Part shown: positions 1 to 8,869 of the stretch, one piece after another
How the letters are laid out: every line of letters starts with the position of its first letter
Position numbering within the stretch: position 1 is the first letter of the stretch
Made by a program: the position numbers and the translations under genes
Assembly (NCBI GenBank): GCA_945285405.1
Contig: CALYQJ010000011.1
Location: 1-58,642, forward strand
DNA length: 58,642 nucleotides
Origin: an uncultured Lactobacillaceae bacterium
GTDB lineage: Bacteria; Bacillota; Bacilli; Lactobacillales; Lactobacillaceae
Reading direction: 5' to 3'
The notes under the pieces: generated by a model
The model's database searches: none
The model's input: only the letters and a program-made list of their open reading frames with translations
Told to the model about the DNA's origin: nothing

Positions 1-27
1 TCGCGTTAAGAGTTGACGATTCTTCAA
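1..27 (-). CDS. 5' end of a gene running off the left edge
   Basis: Only nine codons are visible: a TTG start at 27 reading MKNRQLLTR and leaving the window at base 1. The start is chosen because a strong ribosome binding site (AAAGGAGG, complement of 37-44) lies nine bases upstream and no ATG competes. Nothing can be said about function. A catabolite-responsive-like palindrome lies upstream at 97-110. Confidence 0.45.
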
Positions 28-96
28 AGTTTGATCCTCCTTTAAATAGTTGGAATTTTCAATTTTAGCATAATAAATAGAAGATATTAGGGCAAT

Positions 97-110
97 GGTA
101 ACCGCTTAAC
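97..110. promoter_or_regulatory. possible cre (CcpA) site
   Basis: GGTAACCGCTTAAC resembles the catabolite-responsive element consensus (TGTAANCGNTTNCA) with mismatches at the first base and the last two. It sits upstream of the partial minus-strand gene and downstream of the DeoR gene, so it would act on the former. This is a consensus match by eye only. Confidence 0.25.
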
Positions 111-198
111 CTTTTTACCGATCTTTTACTAAAATAATTATGCTCATTCATTTTTGAAGCTCTACTAAAAAAATTTAAACGCAATTTTGTTCATAATC

Positions 199-966
199 TT
201 ATTTAGCTACAATAACTTTTACCTGATTATTTAGTTTTGCAATTGTTTCATCTGAAGTTTGGCCATCGGTAATTAAATAATCAAAATGAGACCAAGGTAA
301 CACCATAACTAAAGCTGTTTGTTCGAATTTAGTATGATCAACCAATGCAACTTTAACACTAGATTGTTCCACCATTTGCTTTTTTAATTCAGCATCAGTA
401 AAACTCGTAGAACAAAGACCCGGTCGATTTTTAACACCACCCGACCCAAAAAAACTTATATCCAAATGAGTATTAGTTACCATAAAAGCCTCATTCTGTC
501 CCTGAAAAGCCATATCATTAGCATTATAATATCCCCCTGGACAAAAAAATTCATTTTCGCCATTCTTTAAAGCAATCAATGAAAGTAATGAACGAGTAAT
601 AATGGTTTTATGAGACAATTGTTTAATTTCTTCAGCTAATTTTGCTACCGAACTTCCTTGATCTAAACCAATAAACCTCATTTCTGGTTTAATGAGTTTT
701 AAAGCAGTTTGAGCCATTAACATCTTCGCATGATTTTCAGTTTTATCTCTTAAACCCACGGGTGTGGAATTATTGGTTGTAATTAATTCTGCCATTCCAT
801 AATGTTTTTTGATTAAACCTTGGTCTACTAAAACTGCTAAATCTTTACGAATAGTTTCATCAGATACTTGTAACTTTTGCACCAAAGTACGTACTTCAAT
901 TTTACGTTCCTGATTCAAAATTGTGAGAATTCTTTGACGTCGTTGTTGAATTTCAATGGCTTTCAT
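199..966 (-). CDS. DeoR-family transcriptional regulator
   Basis: 255 residues, the usual size for DeoR repressors. Residues 1-57 form the winged helix-turn-helix (QRRQRILTILNQ, then VSDETIRKDLAVL as recognition region). The rest is the sugar-phosphate-sensing DeoRC domain, with the family's GLDQGSS and FFGSGGV segments. The start at 966 follows an AAGGAG site. It is divergent from the glycyl radical enzyme gene across about 157 bases, so it is inferred to control that operon in response to a phosphorylated metabolite. Effector unknown. Confidence 0.88.
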   Translation of the reverse strand: MKAIEIQQRRQRILTILNQERKIEVRTLVQKLQVSDETIRKDLAVLVDQGLIKKHYGMAELITTNNSTPVGLRDKTENHAKMLMAQTALKLIKPEMRFIGLDQGSSVAKLAEEIKQLSHKTIITRSLLSLIALKNGENEFFCPGGYYNANDMAFQGQNEAFMVTNTHLDISFFGSGGVKNRPGLCSTSFTDAELKKQMVEQSSVKVALVDHTKFEQTALVMVLPWSHFDYLITDGQTSDETIAKLNNQVKVIVAK

Positions 967-1024
967 CGCTTATCTCCTTTCCTTTACTTTACTATAGCAA
1001 TTAAAATCCAACAAAACAACGAAA

Positions 1025-1075
1025 TTTATTGAATATATGTGCAATTCCAAATTATTACCAAGAATTTTATTGAAT
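1025..1075. promoter_or_regulatory. paired direct repeats, candidate DeoR operator
   Basis: TTTATTGAAT occurs at 1025-1034 and again at 1066-1075, 41 bases apart, close to four helical turns. The second copy overlaps the candidate -35 of the glycyl radical enzyme promoter. Many DeoR-family repressors bind spaced direct repeats, so this is a plausible operator, but no binding site of this regulator is known. Confidence 0.3.
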
Positions 1076-1098
1076 TACTGTTCAAAACTAGTTACACT
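1070..1098 (+). promoter_or_regulatory. candidate promoter of the glycyl radical enzyme operon
   Basis: TTGAAT (1070-1075), a 17-base spacer and TACACT (1093-1098) fit a weak sigma-A promoter. The start codon is 26 bases beyond the -10, which leaves room for the AAAGGGG-type ribosome binding site. Confidence 0.35.
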
Positions 1099-1123
1099 AA
1101 AGAAAAAGAAAGGGGTTTTATTA

Positions 1124-3466
1124 ATGCAAACTGCAGAAATTACTGATACTTATCTGACAGCTCGACCTAATTCGCGCTTGCAGGAAATGAAAAATAATTT
1201 ATTTCGATCTAAACGTCAAATCTCATTAGAGCGGGCTTTACTTTATACTGAAAGTTATCAAACTACTGTCAATGAACCCACAATAATTCGTCGCGCCAAA
1301 GCAACATCTTATATTCTTGATCATGTCAAAATTAGTATTCGTCCTGGAGAATTGCTCATCGGCAATCGTACCATTCGCCCTCGTAGCGGCATTCTATCTC
1401 CAGAAATGGATCCTTATTGGATTATGAAAGAAATTGATACAATTGCGACACGACCACAAGATCAATTTGAATTTACCGAAACTGATAAACAAATTTATCG
1501 CGAAAAGTTACTGCCTTATTGGACTAATCATTCAATGAAAGATTTCATCAACTCAAAAATTACCCCAGAAGTTCAAAAGGCAATGGATAACCGGGTCATT
1601 AAACTAAACCAGACTGATAAAGGTCAAGGCCATATTATTATGGACTTTCCGGCTATTTTAAACCAAGGTGTTGGTGCTTATATTAAATTACTTCAACAGA
1701 AAATAAGCCAAAATCCAAATAACAATTTTTATCAAGCTGCCTTAATTATCTTCCAAGGAATGCAACGTCATTTTGAACGTTATGCTAAATTAGCGGATGA
1801 ACTGGTGAAAAAAGAAGATACCCCTGCATATCGGAAAATTGAATTAACCGAAATAGCAGCAATGTGTCGTCGTCTAAAAACTGATGCCCCAAATAGCTTC
1901 TATGAAGCTTTACAATTACTTTGGATGACTAGTATTGTTGCCCAATATGAGTCAAACGCTTCTTCACTCTCATTAGGCCGAATGGATCAATACATGAATC
2001 CCTTCTACCAAGCTTCTAAAGCCCAAGGCGTTCCTGAAAGTTTCTTACACGAAGTATTAGGTGATTTCTATTTAAAAACTAACGATGTAGTTCTTTTAAG
2101 AAGTGCCGAAAGTGCTAAATGTTTTGCCGGATTTCCAACAGGCTATACAGTATCCCTTGGTGGCGACGATAAATACGGTCAATATGCGGTTAATGAACTT
2201 TCATTCAAGATGTTAGATCTTTATCAAGAAATTCAATTACCACAACCTAATTTATCGGTACGAATTAATGAAAAAATTCCTCGAAGTTTTTTAAACAAAA
2301 CTTGTGAAACAATTCGCTTTGGAACTGGTATTCCAATGCTTTTTAATGATGAAGTATGTGTTCCAGGTTTCTTGAGTAAAGGAGTTTCATTAGATGATGC
2401 TAGGGATTATGCTGTTGTGGGTTGTGTTGAAACTACCATTCCCGGCCGAACTTATGGATTACATGATATTGCCCTATTCAATTTAATGCGAATTATGGAA
2501 TTATCTTTATATGATCTTAAAGATGACCCTAAGGTAACTTATAACAAATTACGGCAAGATATCTTAAATAAAATTGATTACTATGTCAAAATAGTCACTC
2601 AAGGATCAGATATTGTCGATTATGGTCACCGTGAATTTGCACCCATTCCATTCCTTTCCACTTTAGTATCCGATTGTTTAGATAAAGGCAAAGATGTAAC
2701 TCAAGGCGGTGCCCGTTATAATTTTTCTGGAGTTCAAGGAATTGGCGAACCTAATTTAGCTGATTCATTATATGTTGTTAAAAAATTAGTTTTTGAAAAC
2801 CATGAAATGACTTTTAAGGAACTTGTAGCTCATCTAGCAAATAATTTTGCTGATCCAAATGGGGAAAATTTACGACAACACTTAATTCATGATTTTGATA
2901 AATATGGCAATGATAATAAAGAATTAGACATGGAATGTGCTAAAATTTTCCGCCACTTTGCCTTAGAGCTTGGTAAATATACCAACATTCGAGGTGGACA
3001 ATTTAATGCTGGTGCTTATACTGTTTCAGCTCATATTCCTTTAGGTGATGACGTTGGTGCAACCCCTGATGGTCGTAAAAACCACGAACAACTAGCTGAT
3101 GGTGGATTATCTCCAATGGTTGGACGAGATCATTTAGGACCAACTGCCGTATTAAAATCAGTTAGTCGGATTGACAATACTTTGGCAGTTAATGGAAGTT
3201 TACTGAATTTAAAATTTTCTCCAAATACCTTAAAGGGTGAAAATGGCATCAAAAAATTTGCTGATTTTTTAATGACATTTACCCAATTAAAAATTCGTCA
3301 CGTTCAATTTAATGTTCAATCACGTGAAACTTTAATTGATGCGCAAAAACATCCAGAAAATTATGCCGGTTTGGTAGTAAGAGTTGCTGGGTATAGTGCT
3401 TTCTTCGTTGATTTAAACAAGCACATCCAAGATGATATTATCCGCCGAGCCGAACATGCTTTATAG
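1124..3466 (+). CDS. glycyl radical enzyme, diol/glycerol dehydratase-like (PflD family)
   Basis: 780 residues from the ATG at 1124, chosen because AGAAAGGGG lies just upstream; a reading frame upstream from 1037 lacks such a site. The thiyl cysteine is C434 in GCVETTIPGRTYG with E436 beside it. The radical glycine is G756 in RVAGYSAFF near the C-terminus. GCVE, the numbering and the LADGGLSP/GPTAVLKSVS stretch match the B12-independent glycerol/propanediol dehydratase branch (C433/E435 in the clostridial enzyme) rather than pyruvate formate-lyase. Substrate is not certain: the usual P after GCVE is T, and no propanediol dehydrogenase gene is adjacent. Works anaerobically after activation by the next gene. 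Confidence 0.85.
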   Translation: MQTAEITDTYLTARPNSRLQEMKNNLFRSKRQISLERALLYTESYQTTVNEPTIIRRAKATSYILDHVKISIRPGELLIGNRTIRPRSGILSPEMDPYWIMKEIDTIATRPQDQFEFTETDKQIYREKLLPYWTNHSMKDFINSKITPEVQKAMDNRVIKLNQTDKGQGHIIMDFPAILNQGVGAYIKLLQQKISQNPNNNFYQAALIIFQGMQRHFERYAKLADELVKKEDTPAYRKIELTEIAAMCRRLKTDAPNSFYEALQLLWMTSIVAQYESNASSLSLGRMDQYMNPFYQASKAQGVPESFLHEVLGDFYLKTNDVVLLRSAESAKCFAGFPTGYTVSLGGDDKYGQYAVNELSFKMLDLYQEIQLPQPNLSVRINEKIPRSFLNKTCETIRFGTGIPMLFNDEVCVPGFLSKGVSLDDARDYAVVGCVETTIPGRTYGLHDIALFNLMRIMELSLYDLKDDPKVTYNKLRQDILNKIDYYVKIVTQGSDIVDYGHREFAPIPFLSTLVSDCLDKGKDVTQGGARYNFSGVQGIGEPNLADSLYVVKKLVFENHEMTFKELVAHLANNFADPNGENLRQHLIHDFDKYGNDNKELDMECAKIFRHFALELGKYTNIRGGQFNAGAYTVSAHIPLGDDVGATPDGRKNHEQLADGGLSPMVGRDHLGPTAVLKSVSRIDNTLAVNGSLLNLKFSPNTLKGENGIKKFADFLMTFTQLKIRHVQFNVQSRETLIDAQKHPENYAGLVVRVAGYSAFFVDLNKHIQDDIIRRAEHAL

Positions 3467-3476
3467 GAGTAATGCG

Positions 3477-4268
3477 GTGATAAAAGGAGAAAAAGGATTA
3501 ATTTTCAATATTCAAAGATATTCTATCCATGATGGTCCAGGTATTCGCACAATTGTCTTTTTACAAGGTTGTCCTTTACATTGCCCCTGGTGTTGTAATC
3601 CTGAATCTCAAGGACCTGTAACCCCTTTAACATGGATTAAAAATGGTCAAAAAGAAACCATTACTAAATGGTACAGTGTTGACGAAGTTATGGCTGAAAT
3701 TGAAAAAGATGATTTATTTTATCGAAATTCTGGTGGAGGCTTAACCCTTTCTGGCGGAGAATGTCTCGTCCAAGCTGATTTTTGTGCTAATCTTTTACAT
3801 GAAGCTCACAAATTAGGAATCAACACTGCAATTGAAACTACTGGTGCTGTACCTTTAAGAGAAGTCAAGAAAGTATTACCATATGTCGATCATGCATTAT
3901 TTGATTTAAAAATTATGAATCCGTTGCGTGCCCGACAAGTTATTGGTGAAGATATTAATACTGTTAAAACAAGTTTTGAAATTTTTCTCCATACCCCTAC
4001 TATCCAAGTTACACCTCGTATTCCACTAATTCCGGGATATACTACAAAGCCTAAAAATTTAGAACAAATTGCTGATTATGCTACTTCACTTGGGATAAAA
4101 GAAGTCCATATTTTACCTTTTCACCAGTATGGTAGTCAAAAATATGAATATCTTAATCGACATTATACAATGGCAGATACTCCACTACTAACTAATGAAG
4201 AAGTTCAAAATATTCATGACTATTTTGAATCTCGAAAAATTAAAGCTATAGTAAGTGGATTAGAATAA
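3477..4268 (+). CDS. glycyl radical enzyme activase (radical SAM)
   Basis: The start is placed at GTG 3477, seven bases after AGGAG (3465-3469), because the family begins with (M)KGLIFNIQRYSIHDGPG; ATG codons at 3432 and 3456 would lie inside or overlap the enzyme gene and lack a site. This gives 263 residues. The radical-SAM cluster motif is C32-x3-C36-x2-C39 (GCPLHCPWC) and GGGLTLSGGE is the SAM-binding glycine motif. It installs the glycyl radical on the upstream enzyme. Unlike most dehydratase-type activases it has no ferredoxin-like cysteine insert after the first cluster, so it resembles the pyruvate formate-lyase activase layout. Confidence 0.88.
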   Translation: MIKGEKGLIFNIQRYSIHDGPGIRTIVFLQGCPLHCPWCCNPESQGPVTPLTWIKNGQKETITKWYSVDEVMAEIEKDDLFYRNSGGGLTLSGGECLVQADFCANLLHEAHKLGINTAIETTGAVPLREVKKVLPYVDHALFDLKIMNPLRARQVIGEDINTVKTSFEIFLHTPTIQVTPRIPLIPGYTTKPKNLEQIADYATSLGIKEVHILPFHQYGSQKYEYLNRHYTMADTPLLTNEEVQNIHDYFESRKIKAIVSGLE

Positions 4269-4371
4269 AAAATTAATTGAATTTTTATCATGAGTAAAGT
4301 TATATCTATCAGTTTAACATTATTATCTCTTTCTAAGTTTTTAACATTTTTCAAATTTTTATAATAATAAA

Positions 4372-4417
4372 AATTCCACTAAATTAGATCGTAAACTTAA
4401 TTTAGTGGATTTTTTTA
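4372..4417 (+). terminator. terminator after the activase gene
   Basis: An 11-base inverted repeat CCACTAAATTA / TAATTTAGTGG is followed by seven T, a standard intrinsic terminator on the plus strand. Confidence 0.85.
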
Positions 4418-4539
4418 CTCTTTATTTTTATTAATCTTATAAATTAATTATTTAAAATCATTAAAAAAAGTACTATTTATAGTTCTTATTTTTAATAATT
4501 AATCTTTAAAAATCATTATTAATGAATACTTAGCTGCAT

Positions 4540-4567
4540 AAAAAAAGTCCGCAATTTTGCGAACTTA
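4540..4567 (-). terminator. terminator after the PTS IIA gene
   Basis: On the minus strand AAGTTCGCAA and TTGCGGACTT pair with one mismatch around an AA loop, then seven T follow. Confidence 0.8.
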
Positions 4568-4588
4568 ATTTTTTAAACTTCAAGGTAC

Positions 4589-4993
4589 TTATTCATCATC
4601 CTCGTCGTCGTCATCTAAAGAAATTACATCGTTAACTTTAAGAATCCCTGATCTCGCTACATCCACATAATCTGAGGGTTGATTGATCATGTTACTGTTA
4701 ACAAATTCAATTACCATAGGTAAGTTAGCACCAGCATAAAGTTCAATGTCTTTTCCCTTCATAATCTCTTTAGCAACCGTATTTGCAGGAGTACCACCCA
4801 TTAAATCGGCAAAGACTACGTAATCATCAAGATCTTTAACTACATCTTGAAACTTCTTCAAGTAACTTTCAGGACCATCTTCTGGTAACAGAGGAATTGC
4901 ATAGATGTTATCTTGCGGGCCCATAATCATTTCTGCACTTTTCTTCAACTCAACACAAAAATTACCGTGACTAATTAAAACAAGTTTCTTCAT
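4589..4993 (-). CDS. mannose-family PTS component IIA
   Basis: 134 residues. Phosphorylated histidine H9 in VLISHG and the ADLMGGTPAN segment identify the cytoplasmic IIA domain of the mannose/fructose/sorbose family. It passes phosphate from HPr to IIB. The C-terminus is an unusual run of acidic residues (DDDDEDDE). Last gene of the four-gene PTS operon; the terminator follows 22 bases on. Sugar specificity cannot be read from this protein. Confidence 0.9.
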   Translation of the reverse strand: MKKLVLISHGNFCVELKKSAEMIMGPQDNIYAIPLLPEDGPESYLKKFQDVVKDLDDYVVFADLMGGTPANTVAKEIMKGKDIELYAGANLPMVIEFVNSNMINQPSDYVDVARSGILKVNDVISLDDDDEDDE

Positions 4994-5014
4994 CTAAATT
5001 ATATCCTTTTTCTA

Positions 5015-5824
5015 TTAATGAGCTTTCCCAATTATACCAAGGGCTGATAAAATAACGCAAAGAATTAAGACTAACCAAATTGCTTTAGTCGAGGTCATTC
5101 CCTTTTTACCAAGAATCCAATAAACAAATCCAACCAAAGCAGCTGGCACTAAACCTGGTAAAATAGTATCTAAAATATTTTGGATGCTAGTTGCAACCCC
5201 GCCTATATTCGGTGTATAAGCAATCTTAATATTAATCATGCTGGCAACCATTGCTCCTACCATGAATACACCTAATAATGAAGCAGCATCAGTAATTGCA
5301 TTTAACTGATCTTGCATTGTCGTAACTAATTCAACACCTTGTTTATAAGCAAATTTCAGTTGAACCCAACGAAAAACCATAATCAAAATTTGCGCAATAA
5401 TCCAAATAAAAATTCCAACTGGATTATTATTACGAGCCATTGTCGCTGCTAGAGCTCCAAAAATTGCTGGCACTAATGAAGCAAAGATTGAATCACCAAT
5501 TGCAGCAAATGGTCCCATTAACCCAGCTTTAATACCACTTACAGCATCTTTCCCGGCAATTCCGTCTTTTTCCTCAATTGCAAGGTCAATCCCAGTAATA
5601 ATAGTATTAAAAAAGTTAGAAGTATTGAAAAACTGGGCATGAGTTTTCATCATTTCTTTTAATTCAGGAGTACCGTCACCGTAAATTTTTCTTAATTGCG
5701 GTAAAATTGTGTAAAGATATCCTGAGCCCTGCATTCTTTCATAATTCCAACCTAATTGAAATCCAAAAAGACTACGTTTATTAATTTGTTTAAAGTCAGC
5801 ATCAGTTAATTTATAGTTCGTCAT
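5015..5824 (-). CDS. mannose-family PTS component IID
   Basis: The start is set at 5824 rather than 5842 because codons 2-3 of the longer frame are themselves the ribosome binding site (ATGAGGAGG), nine bases before the 5824 ATG. This gives 269 residues. The amino end TDADFKQINKRSLFGFQLGWNYERMQ is typical of IID (split here: SLFGFQLGWNYERMQ). It forms the membrane channel with IIC, and the gene overlaps the IIC gene by 14 bases, so the two are translationally coupled. Confidence 0.9.
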   Translation of the reverse strand: MTNYKLTDADFKQINKRSLFGFQLGWNYERMQGSGYLYTILPQLRKIYGDGTPELKEMMKTHAQFFNTSNFFNTIITGIDLAIEEKDGIAGKDAVSGIKAGLMGPFAAIGDSIFASLVPAIFGALAATMARNNNPVGIFIWIIAQILIMVFRWVQLKFAYKQGVELVTTMQDQLNAITDAASLLGVFMVGAMVASMINIKIAYTPNIGGVATSIQNILDTILPGLVPAALVGFVYWILGKKGMTSTKAIWLVLILCVILSALGIIGKAH

Positions 5825-6713
5825 CTTCAATTTCCTCCTCATTGGAATCGTCTACAGTATTTGAATTGGAACTACTGCTGCTTGGTTTACTACTGCCACC
5901 AGAACGGTGTTGACTATAACTAATCAAGGCTAAAGCTAAACCAATTAAAGCAATGGCTAACATAGGTAAACTATTGAAAGTACCAGCAAATTTCTTATCT
6001 GCTGCTGCTAAACCAGTTCCTAAAGTTTGAACATTGGTAAACACTGTTGAGAGTAATGTAGTCAAAACAAATCCTAAAATTAAATAAGGGAAATGTTGTT
6101 TGACTGGCAAATATCGAAGTAAAATCGCAAATCCAACTGCTGGCAAAGCAGCTCCAGCTACTGATAATCCATCTGCTAACCATTTAACATCAGTGTTTAA
6201 CCAATCTACAACTGTTTTAACTAAATTACCACCAAAAGCTAAAGCTAAAAATACTGGAATTGCTCTTGACAAAGCCCAAGGACCTGCACCCATTAAAAAG
6301 TTACGTTCAATAGCTTTATAATCAAAGTTTTCAATATTCTTATCAATCCGATGAGCAAAATAAGTATTAGCAAAACGTGCTAAAACGTCTAATTGAACCA
6401 TCAAACTAGCTACCGGTACTGCCAAAGTTGAAATAGCTAATTCTGGTTTCATTCCGATAGATGCCGCAAAAGCAGTTGCAAGAATTGTTCCTGTTGTAGC
6501 ATCAATTCGAGAAGCTCCACCGAAAGTACCAACGCCTAAAACTGTTAACTGCATGCTACCACCAATGAACAAGCCAGTTTTAACGTCACCCATAACTATT
6601 CCAGAAATTAAACCTGCTGCTACTGGTGAACTTAATGATGAATAAATTTGCAGTTCATCAAGAATTTCATATCCAGCATAAATTGTAAGAATTAAAATCT
6701 GCCACCATTGCAT
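5811..6713 (-). CDS. mannose-family PTS component IIC
   Basis: 300 residues, mostly membrane segments, with the family's GDVKTGLFIGGSMQL motif at about residues 42-56. It carries the sugar through the membrane with IID. After the last membrane span the protein ends in a roughly 30-residue serine-rich then acidic tail (KPSSSSSNSN, later EEEIEDDEL). The start codon shares its last base with the IIB stop codon, indicating coupled translation. Confidence 0.9.
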   Translation of the reverse strand: MQWWQILILTIYAGYEILDELQIYSSLSSPVAAGLISGIVMGDVKTGLFIGGSMQLTVLGVGTFGGASRIDATTGTILATAFAASIGMKPELAISTLAVPVASLMVQLDVLARFANTYFAHRIDKNIENFDYKAIERNFLMGAGPWALSRAIPVFLALAFGGNLVKTVVDWLNTDVKWLADGLSVAGAALPAVGFAILLRYLPVKQHFPYLILGFVLTTLLSTVFTNVQTLGTGLAAADKKFAGTFNSLPMLAIALIGLALALISYSQHRSGGSSKPSSSSSNSNTVDDSNEEEIEDDEL

Positions 6714-7204
6714 TATTTTTTCTCCTCTTTTTCAAGCAAAGGCATAAAACTTTCAGGATCATCACTTGGAACCATTTGTGATGTAAGCTTAACACCTTTT
6801 TTATCAAGACTTCTAAATGCTTCAACATCTTCATCTTTTACATTAATCGAACGAGTAACTTGACGAGTTTCATCATCTTGTGTCATATTACCCACATTAA
6901 TCTCTTTAATAGGCACCCCCTTTTCAACTAATGCCAAAAGTGTTTTTGGCTTTTTAGCAACAATAAATAATCTTTGCTTATCATACTTACCAGCTAAAAT
7001 ATGATCTGCGGCTTTATCAATTGGTAAAACACTTAAGTTAACCCCTGCTGGAGTTGCTAAACGTAAACCGCTTTTTTGGATTTTATTTTGAGCTACTTCG
7101 TCATCTACTACTAAAATTCGCCCAACAGTCAATTTATTTGTCCATAAATTAGCTACTTGTCCATGAACTAAGCGGCCATCAATTCTTACACCAATAATCG
7201 TCAT
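6713..7204 (-). CDS. mannose-family PTS component IIB
   Basis: 163 residues with the phosphorylated histidine H14 in RIDGRLVHGQV, diagnostic of IIB of the mannose/sorbose family. It is the first gene of the operon IIB-IIC-IID-IIA and phosphorylates the incoming sugar. No sugar-metabolising enzyme is in the operon, so the substrate stays open; the GntR gene 177 bases upstream is the probable regulator. Confidence 0.92.
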   Translation of the reverse strand: MTIIGVRIDGRLVHGQVANLWTNKLTVGRILVVDDEVAQNKIQKSGLRLATPAGVNLSVLPIDKAADHILAGKYDKQRLFIVAKKPKTLLALVEKGVPIKEINVGNMTQDDETRQVTRSINVKDEDVEAFRSLDKKGVKLTSQMVPSDDPESFMPLLEKEEKK

Positions 7205-7381
7205 CGGAATTCCCCCATGCTTTAATATTTTTTATAGTTATAATATTTACTGAAACAATAAAACAGCAAAATATTTAATAAAATTTATTTAACTCTGTCT
7301 TCTTATTTCAATCCTCCTTTGCCAAAATCAAGTATTATTAATAAAAGTAAAACAAAAAACTGTCATTTAAATAAGCCTAAA

Positions 7382-8116
7382 TTACTTTTCCAATTCTGGA
7401 TTAACATGATGAACTTGATAAACAAATTGATCTCCTCGTGCAACACTTAATGTAAATTCAACAATTCGCTGTTGTTGATCATAAGTCGTACGCTCAAGAT
7501 TTAAACATGGTGAACCTTTAGCAAGGTTCAAATATTTAGCATCTCTGCGTTCAATTAAACTAGCATAAAATGCTTCATCAGCATGTTCAACTTCAATCTG
7601 ATAATTTTGATTCAAAACTTTATACAATGAATGATGATTAATTTCTTCATAATTCAAATCGGGTAATAGTTTTGCTGGTAAAAAAGTTCGATCAATCATC
7701 ATTGGTAAACCATCCGCATAACGTATCCGTTTTAACTTATAAACCGGAGCCGACGAAGATAAATTCATATGTTCTACTAAGAAACTAGATGCTTTCATTG
7801 ATTTAAAATACATCAAAACTGTTGTAGGTACTCGCCCAAGAGACTTCATTTGTTCACTAAAACTATATGAATCAGTCAAGTCGGTTAAGTATTTTGAACG
7901 ACTTGCAACAAAAGTTCCTTGACCTTTCTTACGATAAATATATCCTCGCTGTCGTAATTTTTCTAAAGCTAAGCGAACTGTATTACGACTAACTCCATAA
8001 TTCAAACTAAGCTGTCGTTCAGAAGGTAATTTATCATTAGGTTGCATTTTACGAGTAATCGTATCCTGCAGGACCTCTACTATTTGCTCATAAAGCGACA
8101 ATTTACATTGTTCCAT
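7382..8116 (-). CDS. GntR-family regulator with UTRA domain (HutC type)
   Basis: 244 residues. The winged helix at residues 5-75 carries LPSERQLSLNYGVSRNTVRL and KKGQGTFV; the UTRA effector domain fills residues 90-240. Such regulators sense sugar phosphates or amino-sugar phosphates and lie beside the PTS operons they control. It is co-directional with and just upstream of the mannose-type PTS genes, which supports this role. A TGGTACCA palindrome at 8144-8151 in its own leader could be an autoregulatory operator. Confidence 0.9.
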   Translation of the reverse strand: MEQCKLSLYEQIVEVLQDTITRKMQPNDKLPSERQLSLNYGVSRNTVRLALEKLRQRGYIYRKKGQGTFVASRSKYLTDLTDSYSFSEQMKSLGRVPTTVLMYFKSMKASSFLVEHMNLSSSAPVYKLKRIRYADGLPMMIDRTFLPAKLLPDLNYEEINHHSLYKVLNQNYQIEVEHADEAFYASLIERRDAKYLNLAKGSPCLNLERTTYDQQQRIVEFTLSVARGDQFVYQVHHVNPELEK

Positions 8117-8143
8117 TTTATTAATCTACCTTTAATGGCTATC

Positions 8144-8151
8144 TGGTACCA
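8144..8151. promoter_or_regulatory. palindrome in the GntR leader, possible operator
   Basis: TGGTACCA is a perfect palindrome 28 bases before the GntR start codon. HutC-type regulators often bind GGT-ACC dyads, so autoregulation is possible. I saw no second copy in front of the PTS genes. Confidence 0.2.
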
Positions 8152-8279
8152 ACCACATCTTCATATTAATTCGCTTTCATAAAAAGTCAACCCTTGAAAT
8201 TAATTTATTGATCCATTTATTCTCCAATATCATCTGCAAAATCAGAATAGACTTAACTTTCAGGACTTTTTAAAAAAAT

Positions 8280-8747
8280 TTATTTTTTGGAAGAATTATC
8301 TGCATGATTTTTCTCTTCTTGGGCTAATGCAATTTTCAAATCATTAATTACTTGATTCATTGGTAAAACCGGAATTTGCTTTTCTTTAAGCCAATTAGTA
8401 AAATTTTGAAAATCTTCTGGTTTCAAAATAACGCCCCAATAACGTTGAACTCGAGTTAAAGGCAAATAGACTTTATTAAAATCGACGCGATTCTTCTGTG
8501 TAAATACAAATAATTTCTTTAAATTAAAAGTTTTTATATTCTCTTTAGTTTTAAAAACAATTAATTTTGTTCCTTTAACTGCAATATAACCTGCCCCTGA
8601 ACGTCCTAACCAAACTTGATCATAATTTCGATGGGCTAAATCATCTTTAGCCATCCGGGTTCGGTAATGATTTTTAGTTAAAATTGTTTCTATAATAATG
8701 AGAATTGGGAAAACTACAATTCCAATTAAAATGAGAGTAATTAACAT
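8280..8747 (-). CDS. small membrane-anchored protein of unknown function
   Basis: 155 residues. Residues 2-24 form one membrane helix (LITLILIGIVVFPILIIIE); the rest is soluble, rich in lysine and aromatic residues, and ends in a polar tail (NHADNSSKK). No family was recognised. It stands alone between the GntR and MalY-like genes, transcribed with neither obviously. Confidence 0.6.
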   Translation of the reverse strand: MLITLILIGIVVFPILIIIETILTKNHYRTRMAKDDLAHRNYDQVWLGRSGAGYIAVKGTKLIVFKTKENIKTFNLKKLFVFTQKNRVDFNKVYLPLTRVQRYWGVILKPEDFQNFTNWLKEKQIPVLPMNQVINDLKIALAQEEKNHADNSSKK

Positions 8748-8869
8748 TTGATCCTTCCTGAATTCTTTTATTTACTATAAACAATCTTACATAATTTATT
8801 TAATAAACTTTAGAATAAAAACTAAAGATCTGTATGATTTTTAAAAATTAATCAAACAGATCTTAAAAA

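Larger units (their letters stand above)
4269..4588. other. gene-free spacer between convergent operons
   Basis: AT-rich, no open frame with a ribosome binding site. It holds one terminator for the glycyl radical operon and one for the mannose-type PTS operon, described separately. Nothing else was recognised. Confidence 0.6.

Noticed and set aside
5995-6321. Short frames on both strands inside the PTS IIC gene
   Set aside because: They lie wholly inside a well-supported gene in other frames, lack ribosome binding sites and have no recognisable protein character.
7300-7330. AAAGGAGG-like site between the GntR and PTS IIB genes
   Set aside because: It is followed by a two-codon frame (TTG AAA TAA) only, so it marks no gene.
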